Assembly (NCBI GenBank): GCA_900475325.1
Contig: LS483371.1
Coordinates: 558,001 to 622,000 of the forward strand
DNA: 64,000 bases
Direction of reading: 5' to 3'
From: Paucimonas lemoignei
Lineage (GTDB): Bacteria; Pseudomonadota; Gammaproteobacteria; Pseudomonadales; Pseudomonadaceae
Positions within the stretch are counted from its first letter, which is position 1. Each line of letters begins with the position of its first letter. This document shows, one piece after another, positions 46,465 to 57,355 of this stretch. Under the pieces are notes generated by a model. The model saw nothing but the letters and a program-made list of their open reading frames with translations, searched no databases and was not told the origin of the DNA. The position numbers were made by a program, and so were the translations under genes.

Positions 46465-47823
46465 ATGAGGGCACAATGCCATCTATTGAGTTCTTTGCCC
46501 CGAGATGGGTGGGAGACATCCCCTTTGCTGCGTTCTTCAGCTGCACGCTACAGCCATTTCCTGCCTTCGCTGGTGTTGTTGCTCGCGGGGCTGGCGGCCG
46601 CCTACGTCAAGGACCTGAGCGTTTTCTTCACGTCGCTGTTCAACGTGCTGCCGACGCTGGTCCTGTTGCTGGGCGGCGCTTATTGCGGGGTGTATCGGCG
46701 TCAACGTGAACTGTTTCTGATGATCACGGTGTACATCGCCTACTTCCTGCTGGACACCCAGACCGACTACTTCCGCGACAATGGCACAGTCCGCGAAGAC
46801 GCAGCGGTGGTTTTCCACCTGGTGTGCCTGCTGCTGCCGCTGCTGTACGGGATATTCGGCGCCTGGGAAGAGCGCACGCATCTGCTTCAGGACATGGTCG
46901 CGCGGCTTGCGGTACTGGTTGCGGTGGGCGCGGTGGCTTTGGGGCTGGAGCAGAGTTATCCTCAGGTGCTGTTGGGCTGGCTGGCCGAGATCCGCTGGCC
47001 TGCGTTGCACGGTTCGTGGATGAGCCTGATCCAGCTGTCCTACCTGACCTTCCTGATTGCTTTCGGGTTGCTGATCACCCAATACATTCGTAAGCCGCGG
47101 CCTTTGCATGCGGCGCAGTTGATCGGTCTGCTGGGGTTGTTCTGGGCGTTGCCGAAAACGTTCATTCTGCCTTTCACCCTCAACATCCTGTGCAGCCAGG
47201 TGATGTTGATGATTGCCGCCGGGGTTGCCCACGAAGCCTATCAAATGGCCTTCCGCGATGAGCTAACAGGCTTGCCGGGCCGCCGCGCACTCAATGAGCG
47301 CATGCAGCGTCTGGGGCGCACTTATGTGCTGGCGATGGGCGATGTGGACCACTTCAAGAAATTCAACGACACCCACGGCCACGATGTGGGCGATCAGGTG
47401 TTGCGCCTGGTGGCGAGCAAGCTGTCGAAGATCACCAGTGGCGGCGGCAAAGCCTACCGCTATGGCGGTGAGGAATTCGCTATTGTGTTTGCCGGTAAGT
47501 CGATTGAGGAATGCATTCCGCACCTGGAGGCCATTCGCGAAGTCATTGCCAACTATGAAATCCAGCTGCGCAACCCTGACAGCCGGCCGCAGGATGACCA
47601 GCAGGGTCGTCAGCGTCGCGGGGCGGGGCCTGCTACCAGCGTTTCGGTGACCGTGAGCATTGGCGTTGCCGAGCGGCTGCCCGAGCATCGCACCCCTGAA
47701 GAAGTCCTCAAGTCCGCCGACCAAGCGCTTTACGCTGCCAAAGGCGCCGGTCGCAACTGCGTCATGTCCCACGGGCAGACTATTCGCCGCGGGGCTGTGC
47801 GTACGGCTGCAGCGGTGAGCTGA
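46465..47823 (+). CDS. Membrane-bound diguanylate cyclase (GGDEF)
   Basis: 452 aa. About seven to eight membrane segments fill residues 30-265. A C-terminal GGDEF domain (about 275-445) has DELTGLPGRRALNERM and the active site RYGGEEFAIVF; it makes c-di-GMP from GTP. The RxxD inhibitory I-site expected five residues before the motif is not seen (SGGGKAY instead). The start at MRAQCHLLSS is the first credible ATG; upstream codons cover a REPIN. It lies between two acyl-CoA dehydrogenase genes. Confidence 0.88.
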   Translation: MRAQCHLLSSLPRDGWETSPLLRSSAARYSHFLPSLVLLLAGLAAAYVKDLSVFFTSLFNVLPTLVLLLGGAYCGVYRRQRELFLMITVYIAYFLLDTQTDYFRDNGTVREDAAVVFHLVCLLLPLLYGIFGAWEERTHLLQDMVARLAVLVAVGAVALGLEQSYPQVLLGWLAEIRWPALHGSWMSLIQLSYLTFLIAFGLLITQYIRKPRPLHAAQLIGLLGLFWALPKTFILPFTLNILCSQVMLMIAAGVAHEAYQMAFRDELTGLPGRRALNERMQRLGRTYVLAMGDVDHFKKFNDTHGHDVGDQVLRLVASKLSKITSGGGKAYRYGGEEFAIVFAGKSIEECIPHLEAIREVIANYEIQLRNPDSRPQDDQQGRQRRGAGPATSVSVTVSIGVAERLPEHRTPEEVLKSADQALYAAKGAGRNCVMSHGQTIRRGAVRTAAAVS

Positions 47824-47881
47824 TAGGTTTTTGAGGCACACAGCTGTTTCTATCTGGAGTATTCCTCGGGGCAATAAACCT

Positions 47882-47975
47882 CTGTGGGAGATTCTATGGT
47901 TTTAAACAAGCCATTATTCCGAGAGTTATTGATCGCCTGTAATACAGCCTTCGCAAGCAAGCTTGCTCCCACGGG
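47882..47975. repeat. Degenerate REPIN (GCAAGCTTGC type)
   Basis: Left arm reduced to CTGTGGGAG; right arm CTTCGCAAGCAAGCTTGCTC then CCACGG. Confidence 0.7.
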
Positions 47976-48012
47976 ATTTGTGGCGTACTTGAGCAAGCCT
48001 GCTCCACAGATT

Positions 48013-48106
48013 CTGTGGGAGCGAGCTTGCTCGCGAAGGCAATTTTACAGTCACAATATGGGCTTTGGATGTACCGACGTCTTCACAAGCAAGCTTGCTC
48101 CCACAA
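48013..48106. repeat. REPIN (GCGAGCTTGCTCGC type)
   Basis: Arms CTGTGGGAGCGAGCTTGCTC and ACAAGCAAGCTTGCTCCCAC. Confidence 0.85.
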
Positions 48107-48162
48107 GAAATCATTGGACCCTCTTGGGTAGCGGGCAAGCTTAGCCTCCTTGCGTGACCATA

Positions 48163-48302
48163 TATCTATAGATAGTCACATATCGACCCTATGTGTCGCA
48201 TTCGGTGTTCGGTTACACTCCGGTCATCGATACCGAATCCCGTATGGCATATGCGGGATTACTCTCTACAAGTGTATTGCCCCTGTTCCTGCGAGGTTTG
48301 CC
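48163..48302 (+). promoter_or_regulatory. AT-rich leader of the second acyl-CoA dehydrogenase gene
   Basis: Contains the perfect palindrome TATCTATAGATA (48163-48174), the inverted pair CACATA/TATGTG just after it, and CCCGTATGGCATATGCGGG nearer the gene. No PsrA-type site like that of the first paralogue is seen. Confidence 0.4.
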
Positions 48303-50081
48303 ATGGCTGACTACAAAGCGCCCCTGCGCGATATGCGTTTCGTCCTTAATGAAGTCTTCGACGTCTCGACGCTATGGGCTCAACTGCCTGCGCTGGCCGA
48401 AACGGTCGATGCCGAAACGGTCGAAGCCATTCTTGAAGAAGCAGGCAAGGTCACCAGCAAAACCATCGCGCCTCTGAGTCGCAATGGTGATGAGCAGGGT
48501 TGCAGCTGGAACGACACTGCCGTCACTACGCCCACCGGTTTCCCTCAGGCTTACCAGACTTACGCCGATGGCGGCTGGGTCGGAGTGGGGGGTAACCCGG
48601 ATTTCGGCGGTATGGGTATGCCCAAGGTGGTATCGGCTCAAGTCGAAGAGATGCTCAACTCGGCCAGCCTGGCATTTGGTCTGTACCCAATGCTCACCTC
48701 CGGCGCCTGTGTTTCGATCAACACTCACGCCACCGAAGAACTGAAAGCCACTTACCTGCCGAACATGTACTCCGGCGCCTGGTCAGGCTCCATGTGCCTG
48801 ACTGAAGCTCATGCCGGTACAGATCTCGGGATCATTCGCACCAAGGCCGATCCTCAGGCAGACGGCTCTTACACCATCTCCGGGACCAAGATTTTCATCA
48901 CCGGCGGTGAGCACGACCTGACCGAGAACATCATCCATCTGGTGCTCGCCAAGCTGCCGGACGCGCCAGCCGGCCCCAAGGGTATTTCCCTGTTCCTGGT
49001 GCCTAAATTCATGGTCAATGGCGACGGTAGCCTGGGCGCGCGCAATACCGTGAGCTGTGGCTCCATCGAACACAAGATGGGGATTCAGGCCTCTGCGACC
49101 TGCGTGATGAACTTCGATGAAGCCGTTGGCTATCTGATTGGCGAGCCTAACAAAGGCCTGGCGGCAATGTTCACCATGATGAATTACGAGCGTCTGGGCG
49201 TAGGCATTCAGGGCCTTGCCTCAGGCGAGCGTTCCTATCAGAGCGCCATTGATTACGCCCGTGACCGCTTGCAAAGCCGTTCTCCGGGCGGCGCTCAGCA
49301 GCCGGAAAAAATGGCCGACCCGATCATCGTCCACCCCGACGTGCGCCGGATGTTGCTGACCATGAAGGCTCTGAACGAGGGCGGCCGTGCATTCTCCACG
49401 TACGTGGCCATGCAATTGGACATCGCCAAGTTCAGTGAAGATGACACCGCCCGCCAGCGCGCCGATGAGCTGGTGGCGCTGCTGACGCCGGTTGCCAAGG
49501 CGTTCCTGACCGACATGGGCCTGGAGACCACTATCCACGGTCAGCAGGTGTTTGGCGGCCACGGTTATATTCGCGAGTGGGGCCAGGAGCAACTGGTGCG
49601 TGATGTGCGCATCACGCAGATCTACGAAGGCACTAACGGCATCCAGGCCCTGGATCTGGTGGGGCGCAAGATCGTCGGCAGCAATGGCGCGTACTACAAG
49701 CTGTTTGCCGATGAGGTCCGGGCATTCATTGCCAGCTCCGATGCATCGCTGAACGAGTTCACCAAACCGTTGGCTGCCGCGCTGGATACCCTGGACGAGC
49801 TGACTCACTGGGTTCTGGATCGCTCGCGCAACAACGCTCAGGAAATCGGCGCAGCGTCTGTCGAATACTTGCATGTGTTCGGTTACACCGCCTATGCCTA
49901 CATGTGGGCGAAGATGGCCGGTGCCGCCACGGGCAATGAGGCTCAAGAGGAGTTCTATGCCAGCAAGATGGGCACGGCACGCTTCTACTTCGCGCGTTTG
50001 CTGCCACGCATTCAGTCGCTCAATGCCTCGGTCAGGGCCGGTAGCGAGTCACTGTTCCTGCTGGATGCGTCACAATTCTGA
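48303..50081 (+). CDS. Acyl-CoA dehydrogenase, paralogue 2
   Basis: 592 aa paralogue of the gene at 44345, with the same opening ([17 protein letters not shown]), MCLTEAHAGTDLGIIRTKADPQ, TKIFITGGEHDLTEN and HGQQVFGGHGYIREWGQEQ. Same domain order with a C-terminal extension. Probably a different chain-length preference. Separate promoter region and a terminator downstream. Confidence 0.93.
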   Translation: MADYKAPLRDMRFVLNEVFDVSTLWAQLPALAETVDAETVEAILEEAGKVTSKTIAPLSRNGDEQGCSWNDTAVTTPTGFPQAYQTYADGGWVGVGGNPDFGGMGMPKVVSAQVEEMLNSASLAFGLYPMLTSGACVSINTHATEELKATYLPNMYSGAWSGSMCLTEAHAGTDLGIIRTKADPQADGSYTISGTKIFITGGEHDLTENIIHLVLAKLPDAPAGPKGISLFLVPKFMVNGDGSLGARNTVSCGSIEHKMGIQASATCVMNFDEAVGYLIGEPNKGLAAMFTMMNYERLGVGIQGLASGERSYQSAIDYARDRLQSRSPGGAQQPEKMADPIIVHPDVRRMLLTMKALNEGGRAFSTYVAMQLDIAKFSEDDTARQRADELVALLTPVAKAFLTDMGLETTIHGQQVFGGHGYIREWGQEQLVRDVRITQIYEGTNGIQALDLVGRKIVGSNGAYYKLFADEVRAFIASSDASLNEFTKPLAAALDTLDELTHWVLDRSRNNAQEIGAASVEYLHVFGYTAYAYMWAKMAGAATGNEAQEEFYASKMGTARFYFARLLPRIQSLNASVRAGSESLFLLDASQF

Positions 50082-50456
50082 CGATCGCAGTCGTGTAAGT
50101 ATTGGCTTACACCGCGTGGTGCTGTTTGGCTCTATCGCGACAATGGATCCAAAGCTAATCTAATTCCATGGACGTCGCGCAGGAAGCGCACCAAATAACA
50201 CGGACACGTAAGGAAGCCTGCCAGGATGGCGGGACGAAAAGGAAGTCAGGGAAACCATCTGCAAAGCCCCGCCTCGGCGGGGCTTTCTTATTTCTGCAGA
50301 TTCCTTTTTCGGTGTGCAGCCGTGGGCTATCTGTGGTGAACGTCTCGAAACACACTCGGTAATGGCTTGTCGCCAGATCAAAATGGAACCTCTTCAATCC
50401 CGCACAGGTCCATTCGCTGTGTGGCTTATGAGAGCCATTTAATCTGGAGCTATCCC
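50082..50456. other. Intergenic region
   Basis: 375 bases. Holds the terminator at 50262-50286; otherwise I see no supported gene. Confidence 0.5.
50262..50286 (+). terminator. Rho-independent terminator
   Basis: AAAGCCCCGCC TC GGCGGGGCTTT hairpin followed by CTTATTTCT, downstream of the second acyl-CoA dehydrogenase gene. Confidence 0.8.
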
Positions 50457-50618
50457 ATGGACATCATTCGTATCATCTTCGCCATTCTGCTGCCGCCCGT
50501 GGGTGTCTTCATGCAAGTCGGCTTCGCCGGTGCGTTCTGGCTGAACATCCTGCTGACCTTGCTGGGCTACTTCCCGGGCATCATCCACGCTGTGTACATC
50601 ATCGCCAGCCGCAAATAA
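50457..50618 (+). CDS. YqaE/Pmp3-family small membrane protein
   Basis: 53 aa, two membrane helices: IIRIIFAILLPPVGVFMQVG and FWLNILLTLLGYFPGIIHAV. The LLPPVGVF and GYFPGIIHA motifs are diagnostic of the Pmp3/YqaE family, linked to membrane potential and stress. GGAG ribosome site 8 bases before the ATG. Confidence 0.93.
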   Translation: MDIIRIIFAILLPPVGVFMQVGFAGAFWLNILLTLLGYFPGIIHAVYIIASRK

Positions 50619-50640
50619 TTTAGCCGTTGCACGTCGCAAC

Positions 50641-50710
50641 CCTGTAGGAGCGAACTTGTTCGCGAGGCTGTTTAGCTGACACACCGCTCGCCAATCAGTT
50701 GGCTCCTACA
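50641..50710. repeat. Degenerate REPIN (GTAGGAGCGAACTTGTTCGC type)
   Basis: Left arm GTAGGAGCGAACTTGTTCGC; decayed right arm ending TTGGCTCCTAC. Confidence 0.75.
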
Positions 50711-50731
50711 GAAAGCCAGTGCTCTGAGATT

Positions 50732-52675
50732 TCACCCCACCCGAAACTTCGCCACCAACTCCTGCAGATGCATGCCCAGCCGTGCCAGCTCCACGCTTGA
50801 TGCAGCCGTTTCGTCGCTGGCGGTGGCGGTTTGTTCGGAGATGTTGCGCACGCTGATGATATTGCGGTTGATCTGTTCGGCTACAGCACTCTGTTGCTCG
50901 CCGGACGTGGCGATCTGGCGGTTCATGTCCTGGATCGTCGAAACCGTTCGGGTAATCTGCTCCAGTGCGCTGCCCGCGCGACGGCTCAGTTGCACGCTGT
51001 TGTCGGTCAGGCTGCGGCTGTTGTCCAAGGTCGTCGCCACCTGCTGAGTGCCATTTTGCAGCGCGGCGATCAGCTCTTCGATTTCCTCGGTGGACTGCTG
51101 CGTGCGCTGTGCCAGGCCGCGGACTTCATCGGCCACCACGGCAAATCCGCGACCGGCTTCCCCCGCACGCGCCGCCTCAATGGCAGCATTGAGCGCCAGC
51201 AGGTTGGTCTGCTGGGACACCGACTTGATCACATCCAGCACCCCACCGATTTTCTCGCTTTCGAGTTTGAGCACATTCATGGCCTGAGTGGAGCTCTTCA
51301 CCTCGTCGGCGAGCTGTTCGATCTGCCCGATCGCTTCGGCCACCACCTGATCACCTTCGCGCGCCTGTTGATCGGCGTGAGCGGCAGCCTGAGACGCTTC
51401 CTGAGCGTTGCGAGCGACCTCGAACACCGTGGCAGTCATTTGATTCATGGCCGTGGCCACCTGATCGGTTTCGTCTTTCTGGCTGTTCACGCCCACGCTA
51501 GTCTGCTCCGTGACAGCCGATAGCTGCTGCGCCGCGCTGCTGATCTGCACAACTCCGTCGCTGATACCGCTGATCAAGGCCCGCAAGCTCTGGGTCATGG
51601 CCTGCATGCTGTTTTGCAGTTGGCCCATTTCATCCTGACGCGTGCTCGACAGATCCTTGCTCAAATCACCTTTGGCGATTCGGTCGGCGGCCGCAAGTGT
51701 CTGGCGCAGTGGGGCGATGATCTGTTGGGTCATGACCCAGGCCGCCAGCAAGCCCAGCACAATCGCCAGCCCGGCAACGCCGCTCAAGGTGGTGCGCGAA
51801 ACCTTGGCCTCGCCGTCGCGCTGGGTGCTCTGCAGGCTGATGAGTTCGGCAACGCTCTCCAGCATCTTGTCGCCCAGAGCCTCGAGGATTTCCTGCGCGG
51901 CTTCGACCTTGACCTGTGCGTCTTTGAATTGGCCCAAGTGGGCGCGATAACGCTCCAGCGCTTCCTTGGCCGGTTGCAGGCCTTTGAGGTTTTCGTCGGC
52001 CTGATCCTGGGCTATCTGCTGGACCTCCTTGAGAGCTTCGTCGATAGCACCGATGGCCGCTGCTTCAAACGCCTCGCGACCGCTAAAGGTATACGCCTGA
52101 ACCTGAAAGCGCGCGGTCTGGATCTGCTGCTTGAGCTGCGAAATATTGGTGAATTCGTCGAGCCGATCGCCGTTGTCCTGTTCCTGGCTCACGGCCTTGA
52201 GGACTTCAGTCTCTACCAGCGCGACCGCCTGCACGGCCTCTTCGGAGTATTGCTCAAGCTGTGTGCGTGACCGGTCGCGCGCCTTATGGTCTTCGCCCAG
52301 GTTGGTGAAGGTTTTCTCCATGTCTGCCACCAACGCGCTTTGCCCGGTCAGCAGGCGAAGGCTGGCTGCATCGTCGGTCTCTTTGCGCAGCAGCGCCAGA
52401 TGACTTTCAAGGGCATTGAGCCGATTGACCACGTTGGTGGCGTTTTCGCTGCTGTTGTCTTCGCGATAAATGATCCGCTCGGTACGCAGGTCTTTGGTCA
52501 GATTGCTCAACTGACCGATGGCTGTAAGCGATTCCGAGCGCTCGATCATGGTGTCCAGCCCATGCCAGCCGGTCAGGGTGATGGCCAGGGTCAGCATCAG
52601 CACCAGGCCAAAACCCAAGGACAATTTGAGTTTCACGCTGGTGTTGCTCAGGGTGTTATTGATCCATCCAAACAT
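50732..52675 (-). CDS. Methyl-accepting chemotaxis protein, HBM-like sensor
   Basis: 647 aa chemoreceptor. Membrane segment about residues 18-38 ([20 protein letters not shown]), a long all-helical periplasmic domain of about 250 residues, and a second membrane segment about 305-325. HAMP and a signalling domain follow with the conserved tip ([20 protein letters not shown], then [17 protein letters not shown]). The size fits the helical bimodular (HBM) sensor type of McpS-like receptors for organic acids; ligand unknown. GGAG ribosome site before [10 protein letters not shown]. Confidence 0.92.
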   Translation of the reverse strand: MFGWINNTLSNTSVKLKLSLGFGLVLMLTLAITLTGWHGLDTMIERSESLTAIGQLSNLTKDLRTERIIYREDNSSENATNVVNRLNALESHLALLRKETDDAASLRLLTGQSALVADMEKTFTNLGEDHKARDRSRTQLEQYSEEAVQAVALVETEVLKAVSQEQDNGDRLDEFTNISQLKQQIQTARFQVQAYTFSGREAFEAAAIGAIDEALKEVQQIAQDQADENLKGLQPAKEALERYRAHLGQFKDAQVKVEAAQEILEALGDKMLESVAELISLQSTQRDGEAKVSRTTLSGVAGLAIVLGLLAAWVMTQQIIAPLRQTLAAADRIAKGDLSKDLSSTRQDEMGQLQNSMQAMTQSLRALISGISDGVVQISSAAQQLSAVTEQTSVGVNSQKDETDQVATAMNQMTATVFEVARNAQEASQAAAHADQQAREGDQVVAEAIGQIEQLADEVKSSTQAMNVLKLESEKIGGVLDVIKSVSQQTNLLALNAAIEAARAGEAGRGFAVVADEVRGLAQRTQQSTEEIEELIAALQNGTQQVATTLDNSRSLTDNSVQLSRRAGSALEQITRTVSTIQDMNRQIATSGEQQSAVAEQINRNIISVRNISEQTATASDETAASSVELARLGMHLQELVAKFRVG

Positions 52676-52684
52676 GAAAAAGCT

Positions 52685-52716
52685 CCTGCCAATGTGCGTT
52701 GTAAGCGCATCGGCAG
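52685..52716 (-). other. Inverted repeat in the chemoreceptor 5' leader
   Basis: CTGCCGATGCGC ... GCACATTGGCAG, an imperfect hairpin whose 3' arm borders the ribosome site. Could affect translation. Confidence 0.35.
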
Positions 52717-52817
52717 GGGCTTCGAGGACGCGACCTGAGCCGGTTGTAGGGGGATTCCGAGAGGAATGTGTGATGCGGATTACGAGGTTGACCGTCTGAT
52801 TGCAGACGCGCAATCCG

Positions 52818-52906
52818 GTGGGAGCGAATTCATTCGCGAAGAGGCCCGTCAGGAAAAGTTGTTACATCTGACAAACCGCTTTCGCGAATGAATTCGCTCC
52901 CACAGG
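52818..52906. repeat. REPIN (GCGAATTCATTCGC type)
   Basis: Arms GTGGGAGCGAATTCATTCGC and GCGAATGAATTCGCTCCCAC between the two chemoreceptor genes. Confidence 0.88.
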
Positions 52907-52969
52907 GTTCAGGCTGTAGCGCCATTTCTCGGTGGCATGAATACCAAGAAATGGAACGCTACAACATCT

Positions 52970-54883
52970 TTAAACCTTGAACTTGCTCACCATGATTTGC
53001 AGGTGATTACCCAGCCGCGCCAGTTCAACACTGGAGGCGGCGGTTTCTTCGCTGGCGGCAGAAGTCTGTTCCGAGACGTCACGCACGTTGAGGATGCTGC
53101 GGTTGATTTCCTCGGCGGTGGCGCTTTGCTCTTCGGCGGCGGCTGCGATTTGCTGGTTCATCGCCTGGATCGCCGAAACGGTCTTGGTGATGTTTTCCAG
53201 TGATCCACCGGCGCGGCGCGTCAATTCCACGCTGCTGACGGTCAACTCGCGGCTGTTATCCATGATGGTTGCCACTTGCTGTGTGCCGCTCTGCAGGCCG
53301 GCAATCAGCTGTTCGATCTCTTCGGTGGATTTCTGCGTGCGTTGGGCCAGGCTGCGGACTTCGTCGGCAACCACGGCGAAACCACGACCGGCCTCACCGG
53401 CGCGTGCGGCTTCGATGGCGGCGTTGAGCGCCAGCAGGTTAGTCTGCTGCGCGACGGACTTGATGACATCCAGCACGCTGCCGATCTTGTCGCTTTCGCG
53501 CTTGAGTTCGTTCATTGCCTCGGTAGAGTTGCCCACTTCCTTGGCCAGACGCTCGATCTGGACGATAGCTTCGTTGACCACACGATCGCCTTCCCGTGCC
53601 TGCTGGTCAGCGGCAACGGCTGCTTCGGAGGCTTCTTCGGCATTGCGAGCGACTTCCTGCACCGTGGCAGTCATTTCGTGCATTGCGGTGGCGACCTGGT
53701 CGGTTTCAACCTTCTGGCTGTTGACCCCGGCGCTGGTTTGTTCGGTCACGGCAGACAGCTCTTCGGCGGCGCTGGCGATCTGCGTTACGCCATCACGAAT
53801 ACCGCTGATGAGTTGGCGCAGGTTGACCGTCATGCGTTGAATGCTGGCCTGCAACTGGCCCATTTCGTCGCGGCGATCAACGCTCAGGTCATGGCTCAGG
53901 TCGCCGGACGCCACACGCTCGACAATGCTCAGGGTCTGCTGCAAAGGAGCAACGATCTGGCGGGTGATAACCCAGGCGGCAATGACGCCAAACAGCAGGG
54001 CCAGCACGGTGACCAGGGTCATGGTCGACTTGGCGCTAGAACTCTCTGCTTCACGCTTTTTGTACTGGTCATCGTTGAGTTTGGCGCTCAGGTCGAGCAG
54101 GTCCTGACCTTCTTTGGTCATGGTTGCCAGCGCTGTCTTGCTGGCCGCCTGAGCGTCGCGGTATTGATCCACGGCTGACTGGTAGGCTTTCAGACCGGCT
54201 GTTGCGCCCTGCAGGCCAGACAGGTAGGTCGACGGGATGCTCCCGGCCAGGGTGTTGATGCCGACCAGTGCTTCATCGATGGCCGCTCTGGCGTTTTTCT
54301 CAAATTCTGGTTTGCCGCTGTAGGTGTAACCCCGGACTTGAAAGCGTGCCTGCTGGATCAGTTTGCTGACGCCCACGACATCGTTGAACTGCACGATGCT
54401 GTCGCCCTGCAGCAAGGCGGCTTCGATCTTGTTGATTTCGGCAACCGCTCTATCGGCAGCATCACCCATCAAACTCCGGCTCGCTTCACGGGCGGCGATG
54501 GCCTTGGTCATGTCGGTGAACGTCGTGCGATATTCATTGGCCGACTGCTGCTGCTCTTCCAAGCCCTTCTGGCTTTCCGGGCTGACGACCATGCCGCGTG
54601 CCTTCTTGACGCTGGCGTCGACTTTATCGAGCGTTGCATTCATCGCCGCGGCGGATTCGGCGTCGTACTGACGCTCGTAGACCAGGCGCCTGATGCGCAG
54701 CTCCATGGTCTGGGTCGCGACATCAGCGATAGCCTGCAGCTTGTCGCCACGTTCGATCAGTGCGCCGACACTGAGCCAGCCGGTCACTGTGATCAATGCA
54801 GTCAACAGCAAAACCAGCCCGAAACCGAGCCCTAGCTTGAGGCTGACGCCCATGTTTCCGAGACTTTTACCAAGCAGACCCAT
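52970..54883 (-). CDS. Methyl-accepting chemotaxis protein, HBM-like sensor, paralogue
   Basis: 637 aa, same architecture as the neighbouring receptor: membrane segment at about 18-40, a helical periplasmic domain of about 250 residues, a second membrane segment, HAMP, and a signalling domain ([20 protein letters not shown]). The sensor domains have diverged far more than the signalling domains, so this is an old tandem duplication. Start [11 protein letters not shown] after a CAGGAG ribosome site. Its leader has a GTAGGTT/AACCTAC inverted repeat. Confidence 0.92.
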   Translation of the reverse strand: MGLLGKSLGNMGVSLKLGLGFGLVLLLTALITVTGWLSVGALIERGDKLQAIADVATQTMELRIRRLVYERQYDAESAAAMNATLDKVDASVKKARGMVVSPESQKGLEEQQQSANEYRTTFTDMTKAIAAREASRSLMGDAADRAVAEINKIEAALLQGDSIVQFNDVVGVSKLIQQARFQVRGYTYSGKPEFEKNARAAIDEALVGINTLAGSIPSTYLSGLQGATAGLKAYQSAVDQYRDAQAASKTALATMTKEGQDLLDLSAKLNDDQYKKREAESSSAKSTMTLVTVLALLFGVIAAWVITRQIVAPLQQTLSIVERVASGDLSHDLSVDRRDEMGQLQASIQRMTVNLRQLISGIRDGVTQIASAAEELSAVTEQTSAGVNSQKVETDQVATAMHEMTATVQEVARNAEEASEAAVAADQQAREGDRVVNEAIVQIERLAKEVGNSTEAMNELKRESDKIGSVLDVIKSVAQQTNLLALNAAIEAARAGEAGRGFAVVADEVRSLAQRTQKSTEEIEQLIAGLQSGTQQVATIMDNSRELTVSSVELTRRAGGSLENITKTVSAIQAMNQQIAAAAEEQSATAEEINRSILNVRDVSEQTSAASEETAASSVELARLGNHLQIMVSKFKV

Positions 54884-54952
54884 GCCGAACTCCTGGGGAA
54901 TACGTTGTTGTAGGTTTTTTCATACAACCTACATCGGCAGGGTCATGCGGAA

Positions 54953-55028
54953 CTGTAGGAGCTGCCGAAGGCTGCGAAAGCGATCGTTCTGAAAGACCGC
55001 GGTTCGCAGCCTTCGGCAGCGCCTACAG
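54953..55028. repeat. REPIN (GTAGGAGCTGCCG type)
   Basis: Arms CTGTAGGAGCTGCCGAAGGC and GCCTTCGGCAGCGCCTACAG. Confidence 0.87.
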
Positions 55029-55041
55029 GGACGTGGTCAGG

Positions 55042-55749
55042 TTAGAACAACCGCGCCAACAGCGCCGTTACGGCGGTTTCAACTCGCAGGATACGATCAC
55101 CCAGCTGGACCGGTTGCAGCCCGGCCTTGTTCAGCAGGTCGATTTCATAAGGGATCCAGCCGCCTTCCGGACCAATGGCCAGGGTCACGGGCTCGGTCAC
55201 GGCGCGGGGGCAGGGAGGGTAATCGCCAGGGTGGCCCACCAGGCCAAGGGTGCCGTCCGCCAGTTGCGGCAGACGGTCTTCGACGAAAGGCTTGAAGCGT
55301 TTCTCGATGATGATGTCCGGCAGCACGCTGTCCCGTGCTTGTTCCAGGCCAAGGATCAGTTGTTCGCGAATCGCCGTTGGCTCCAGAAACGGCGTCTGCC
55401 AGAAGCTTTTTTCGACCCGGTAACTGTTTACCAGAATGACTTTGGATACGCCCATGGTCGCCACGGTCTGGAATACCCGGCGCAGCATTTTCGGGCGGGG
55501 CAGGGCCAGCACCAGAGTGAGGGGCAATTTGGCAGGGGGGGCGGAGTCGAGGCTGATGCGCAGCTCGGCTTCATGGCTGTCCAGGCGCAGCAACTGGGCG
55601 TTGCCCATCAGCCCGCCGATCTGCCCAACCCGCAGGCTGTCACCGACTTCTGCGCGATGCACCTCTTGCATGTGCTTGAGGCGCCGGTCGCGCAATACGA
55701 CACGGTCAGGCGCGATGAAGTCCGCGTCTTCGAGCAGCAGCAGGTTCAC
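55042..55749 (-). CDS. rsmE: 16S rRNA m3U1498 methyltransferase
   Basis: 235 aa SPOUT methyltransferase. N-terminal PUA-like domain, then [20 protein letters not shown] and the SAM-binding knot with [17 protein letters not shown] and [15 protein letters not shown] start that overlaps the tatC stop by 4 bases, so coupled to the tat operon. Confidence 0.93.
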   Translation of the reverse strand: MNLLLLEDADFIAPDRVVLRDRRLKHMQEVHRAEVGDSLRVGQIGGLMGNAQLLRLDSHEAELRISLDSAPPAKLPLTLVLALPRPKMLRRVFQTVATMGVSKVILVNSYRVEKSFWQTPFLEPTAIREQLILGLEQARDSVLPDIIIEKRFKPFVEDRLPQLADGTLGLVGHPGDYPPCPRAVTEPVTLAIGPEGGWIPYEIDLLNKAGLQPVQLGDRILRVETAVTALLARLF

Positions 55750-56540
55750 GGCTGAGTCGCGGGCGGCTGGTCTTGCTTGTCCTGCTCGGGCTGGTCATCG
55801 GCATGGTCACCGCGCTTGGTGATCAGCGAGCTGCACAACACACCGATTTCAAACAGCAGCCACATCGGCACAGCCAGCAACGTCTGCGAGAAGATGTCCG
55901 GCGGGGTCAGGATCATGCCGACCACGAAGCAACCGATGATCACGTACGGGCGGATCTTTTTCAGGTACTTCACGTCAACGATGCCGATCCACACCAGCAA
56001 TACCACGGCCACAGGTATCTCGAACGCCACGCCAAAGGCGAAGAACAGCGTCATGACGAAGTCCAGATAACTGGCGATGTCCGTCATCATCGACACGCCT
56101 TCGGGCGTCACGCTGGCGAAGAAGTGGAAGATCAGCGGGAAGACCAGGTAGTAGGCGAACGCCATACCCGAATAGAACAGGATGATGCTGGAGACCAGCA
56201 GGGGCACCGCCACGCGCTTTTCATGCTTGTACAGGCCTGGCGCGATGAAGCCCCAGATCTGGTGCAGGATCACCGGCATGGCCAGAAACAGCGCAACCAT
56301 CATGGTCAGCTTGAACGGCGTGATGAACGGCGAGGCCACATCGGTGGCGATCATCGTCGCGCCTTCGGGCAGGAAAACCCGCAACGGCGCGGACACGAAG
56401 GTGTAGATCTTCTGCGTGAAGTAGAACAGGCAAGCGAAGATCACGAAGATCGCCAGAACGCATTTCAGCAGGCGCGAACGGAGTTCGGTGAGGTGCGAGA
56501 CCAGCGGCATTTGCTGGTCGTTTTCCGGAATATCGCTCAT
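55746..56540 (-). CDS. tatC: Sec-independent translocase subunit TatC
   Basis: 264 aa with six membrane segments. The N terminus [16 protein letters not shown] carries the conserved HLxELR motif for twin-arginine recognition, followed by [15 protein letters not shown]. The C-terminal tail is rich in Asp and Gln. Overlaps tatB by 4 bases. A Tat substrate (PhoX) is encoded at 35 kb. Confidence 0.96.
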   Translation of the reverse strand: MSDIPENDQQMPLVSHLTELRSRLLKCVLAIFVIFACLFYFTQKIYTFVSAPLRVFLPEGATMIATDVASPFITPFKLTMMVALFLAMPVILHQIWGFIAPGLYKHEKRVAVPLLVSSIILFYSGMAFAYYLVFPLIFHFFASVTPEGVSMMTDIASYLDFVMTLFFAFGVAFEIPVAVVLLVWIGIVDVKYLKKIRPYVIIGCFVVGMILTPPDIFSQTLLAVPMWLLFEIGVLCSSLITKRGDHADDQPEQDKQDQPPATQP

Positions 56541-57031
56541 GGGGCTCGCGGCGGCAGTGACGAATCGTTGGCGGAAGGTGCGTTTGGCTGAGGCGCAGCG
56601 TGTGGCGGTTCCGCGTGTGACGCAGGATCGGCAGCGACAGGGGTCGTGCCCGCAGGCGCGGCCGGGCCTAGGTCGGCGACTGGCGCTGATGGCGTGGGCG
56701 GCACGCTGGTCACCACAGGTTCATCGGCAACCACGGGTGCAGGCGGTGTTGGCTCTACAGCCGGTGGCGTCGGGGCCGGTGGTTGTTGTGGCGAGAGGAT
56801 CTTGCGAGCCTCCTGCTCCAGCGAAAGAATGTGTTCGTTGTGCAGTTGCCGACGGATCTCGTCGGCACCGATCTCACGTTCAACTTCCTGTTTGATCGCA
56901 TTGAAGCTGCGCTTCAGGCGGCCGACCCACAGGCCCGCCGTGCGTGCAGCGCCGGGCAGGCGTTCCGGGCCGAGCACCAGCAAGGCGACGAGACCGACCA
57001 GCAGCAGTTCAGAGAAGCTGATACCAAACAT
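56537..57031 (-). CDS. tatB: Sec-independent translocase subunit TatB
   Basis: 164 aa. N-terminal membrane helix and hinge [20 protein letters not shown] then GPERLPG, an amphipathic helix, and a long low-complexity Pro/Ala tail (about residues 80-164) typical of pseudomonad TatB. 10 bases after tatA. Confidence 0.95.
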   Translation of the reverse strand: MFGISFSELLLVGLVALLVLGPERLPGAARTAGLWVGRLKRSFNAIKQEVEREIGADEIRRQLHNEHILSLEQEARKILSPQQPPAPTPPAVEPTPPAPVVADEPVVTSVPPTPSAPVADLGPAAPAGTTPVAADPASHAEPPHAAPQPNAPSANDSSLPPRAP

Positions 57032-57041
57032 TCAATACGAC

Positions 57042-57314
57042 CTAGTCTTTGCGGATTGGCTCTTCGACTTTATGCGCTTGCGCATCGATGGTGTGCGGCT
57101 GGTTCAGGGGCGAGCCCTGTGGCGCGGCTTGCGGCGGCTGTTGTGGCGTCACCGGCGGCTGCTCTTGAGGCTTGTCGTCATCGTTCATGGCTTTGCGAAA
57201 GCCCTTGATCGACTCGCCGACATCGCTGCCAAGGCCCTTGAGCTTTTTGGTGCCAAATACCAATACCACGACAACCAGAATGACGATCCAGTGTTTCCAG
57301 TCAAAAATACCCAT
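57042..57314 (-). CDS. tatA: Sec-independent translocase subunit TatA
   Basis: 90 aa. [20 protein letters not shown] membrane helix, then the [20 protein letters not shown] hinge and amphipathic helix, and a Gln/Pro-rich tail. Forms the translocation pore with TatBC. Confidence 0.95.
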   Translation of the reverse strand: MGIFDWKHWIVILVVVVLVFGTKKLKGLGSDVGESIKGFRKAMNDDDKPQEQPPVTPQQPPQAAPQGSPLNQPHTIDAQAHKVEEPIRKD

Positions 57315-57355
57315 GAAGCATTCCTCGTAGAAGTTTCAAGCTCGAAAAGTGAGAG

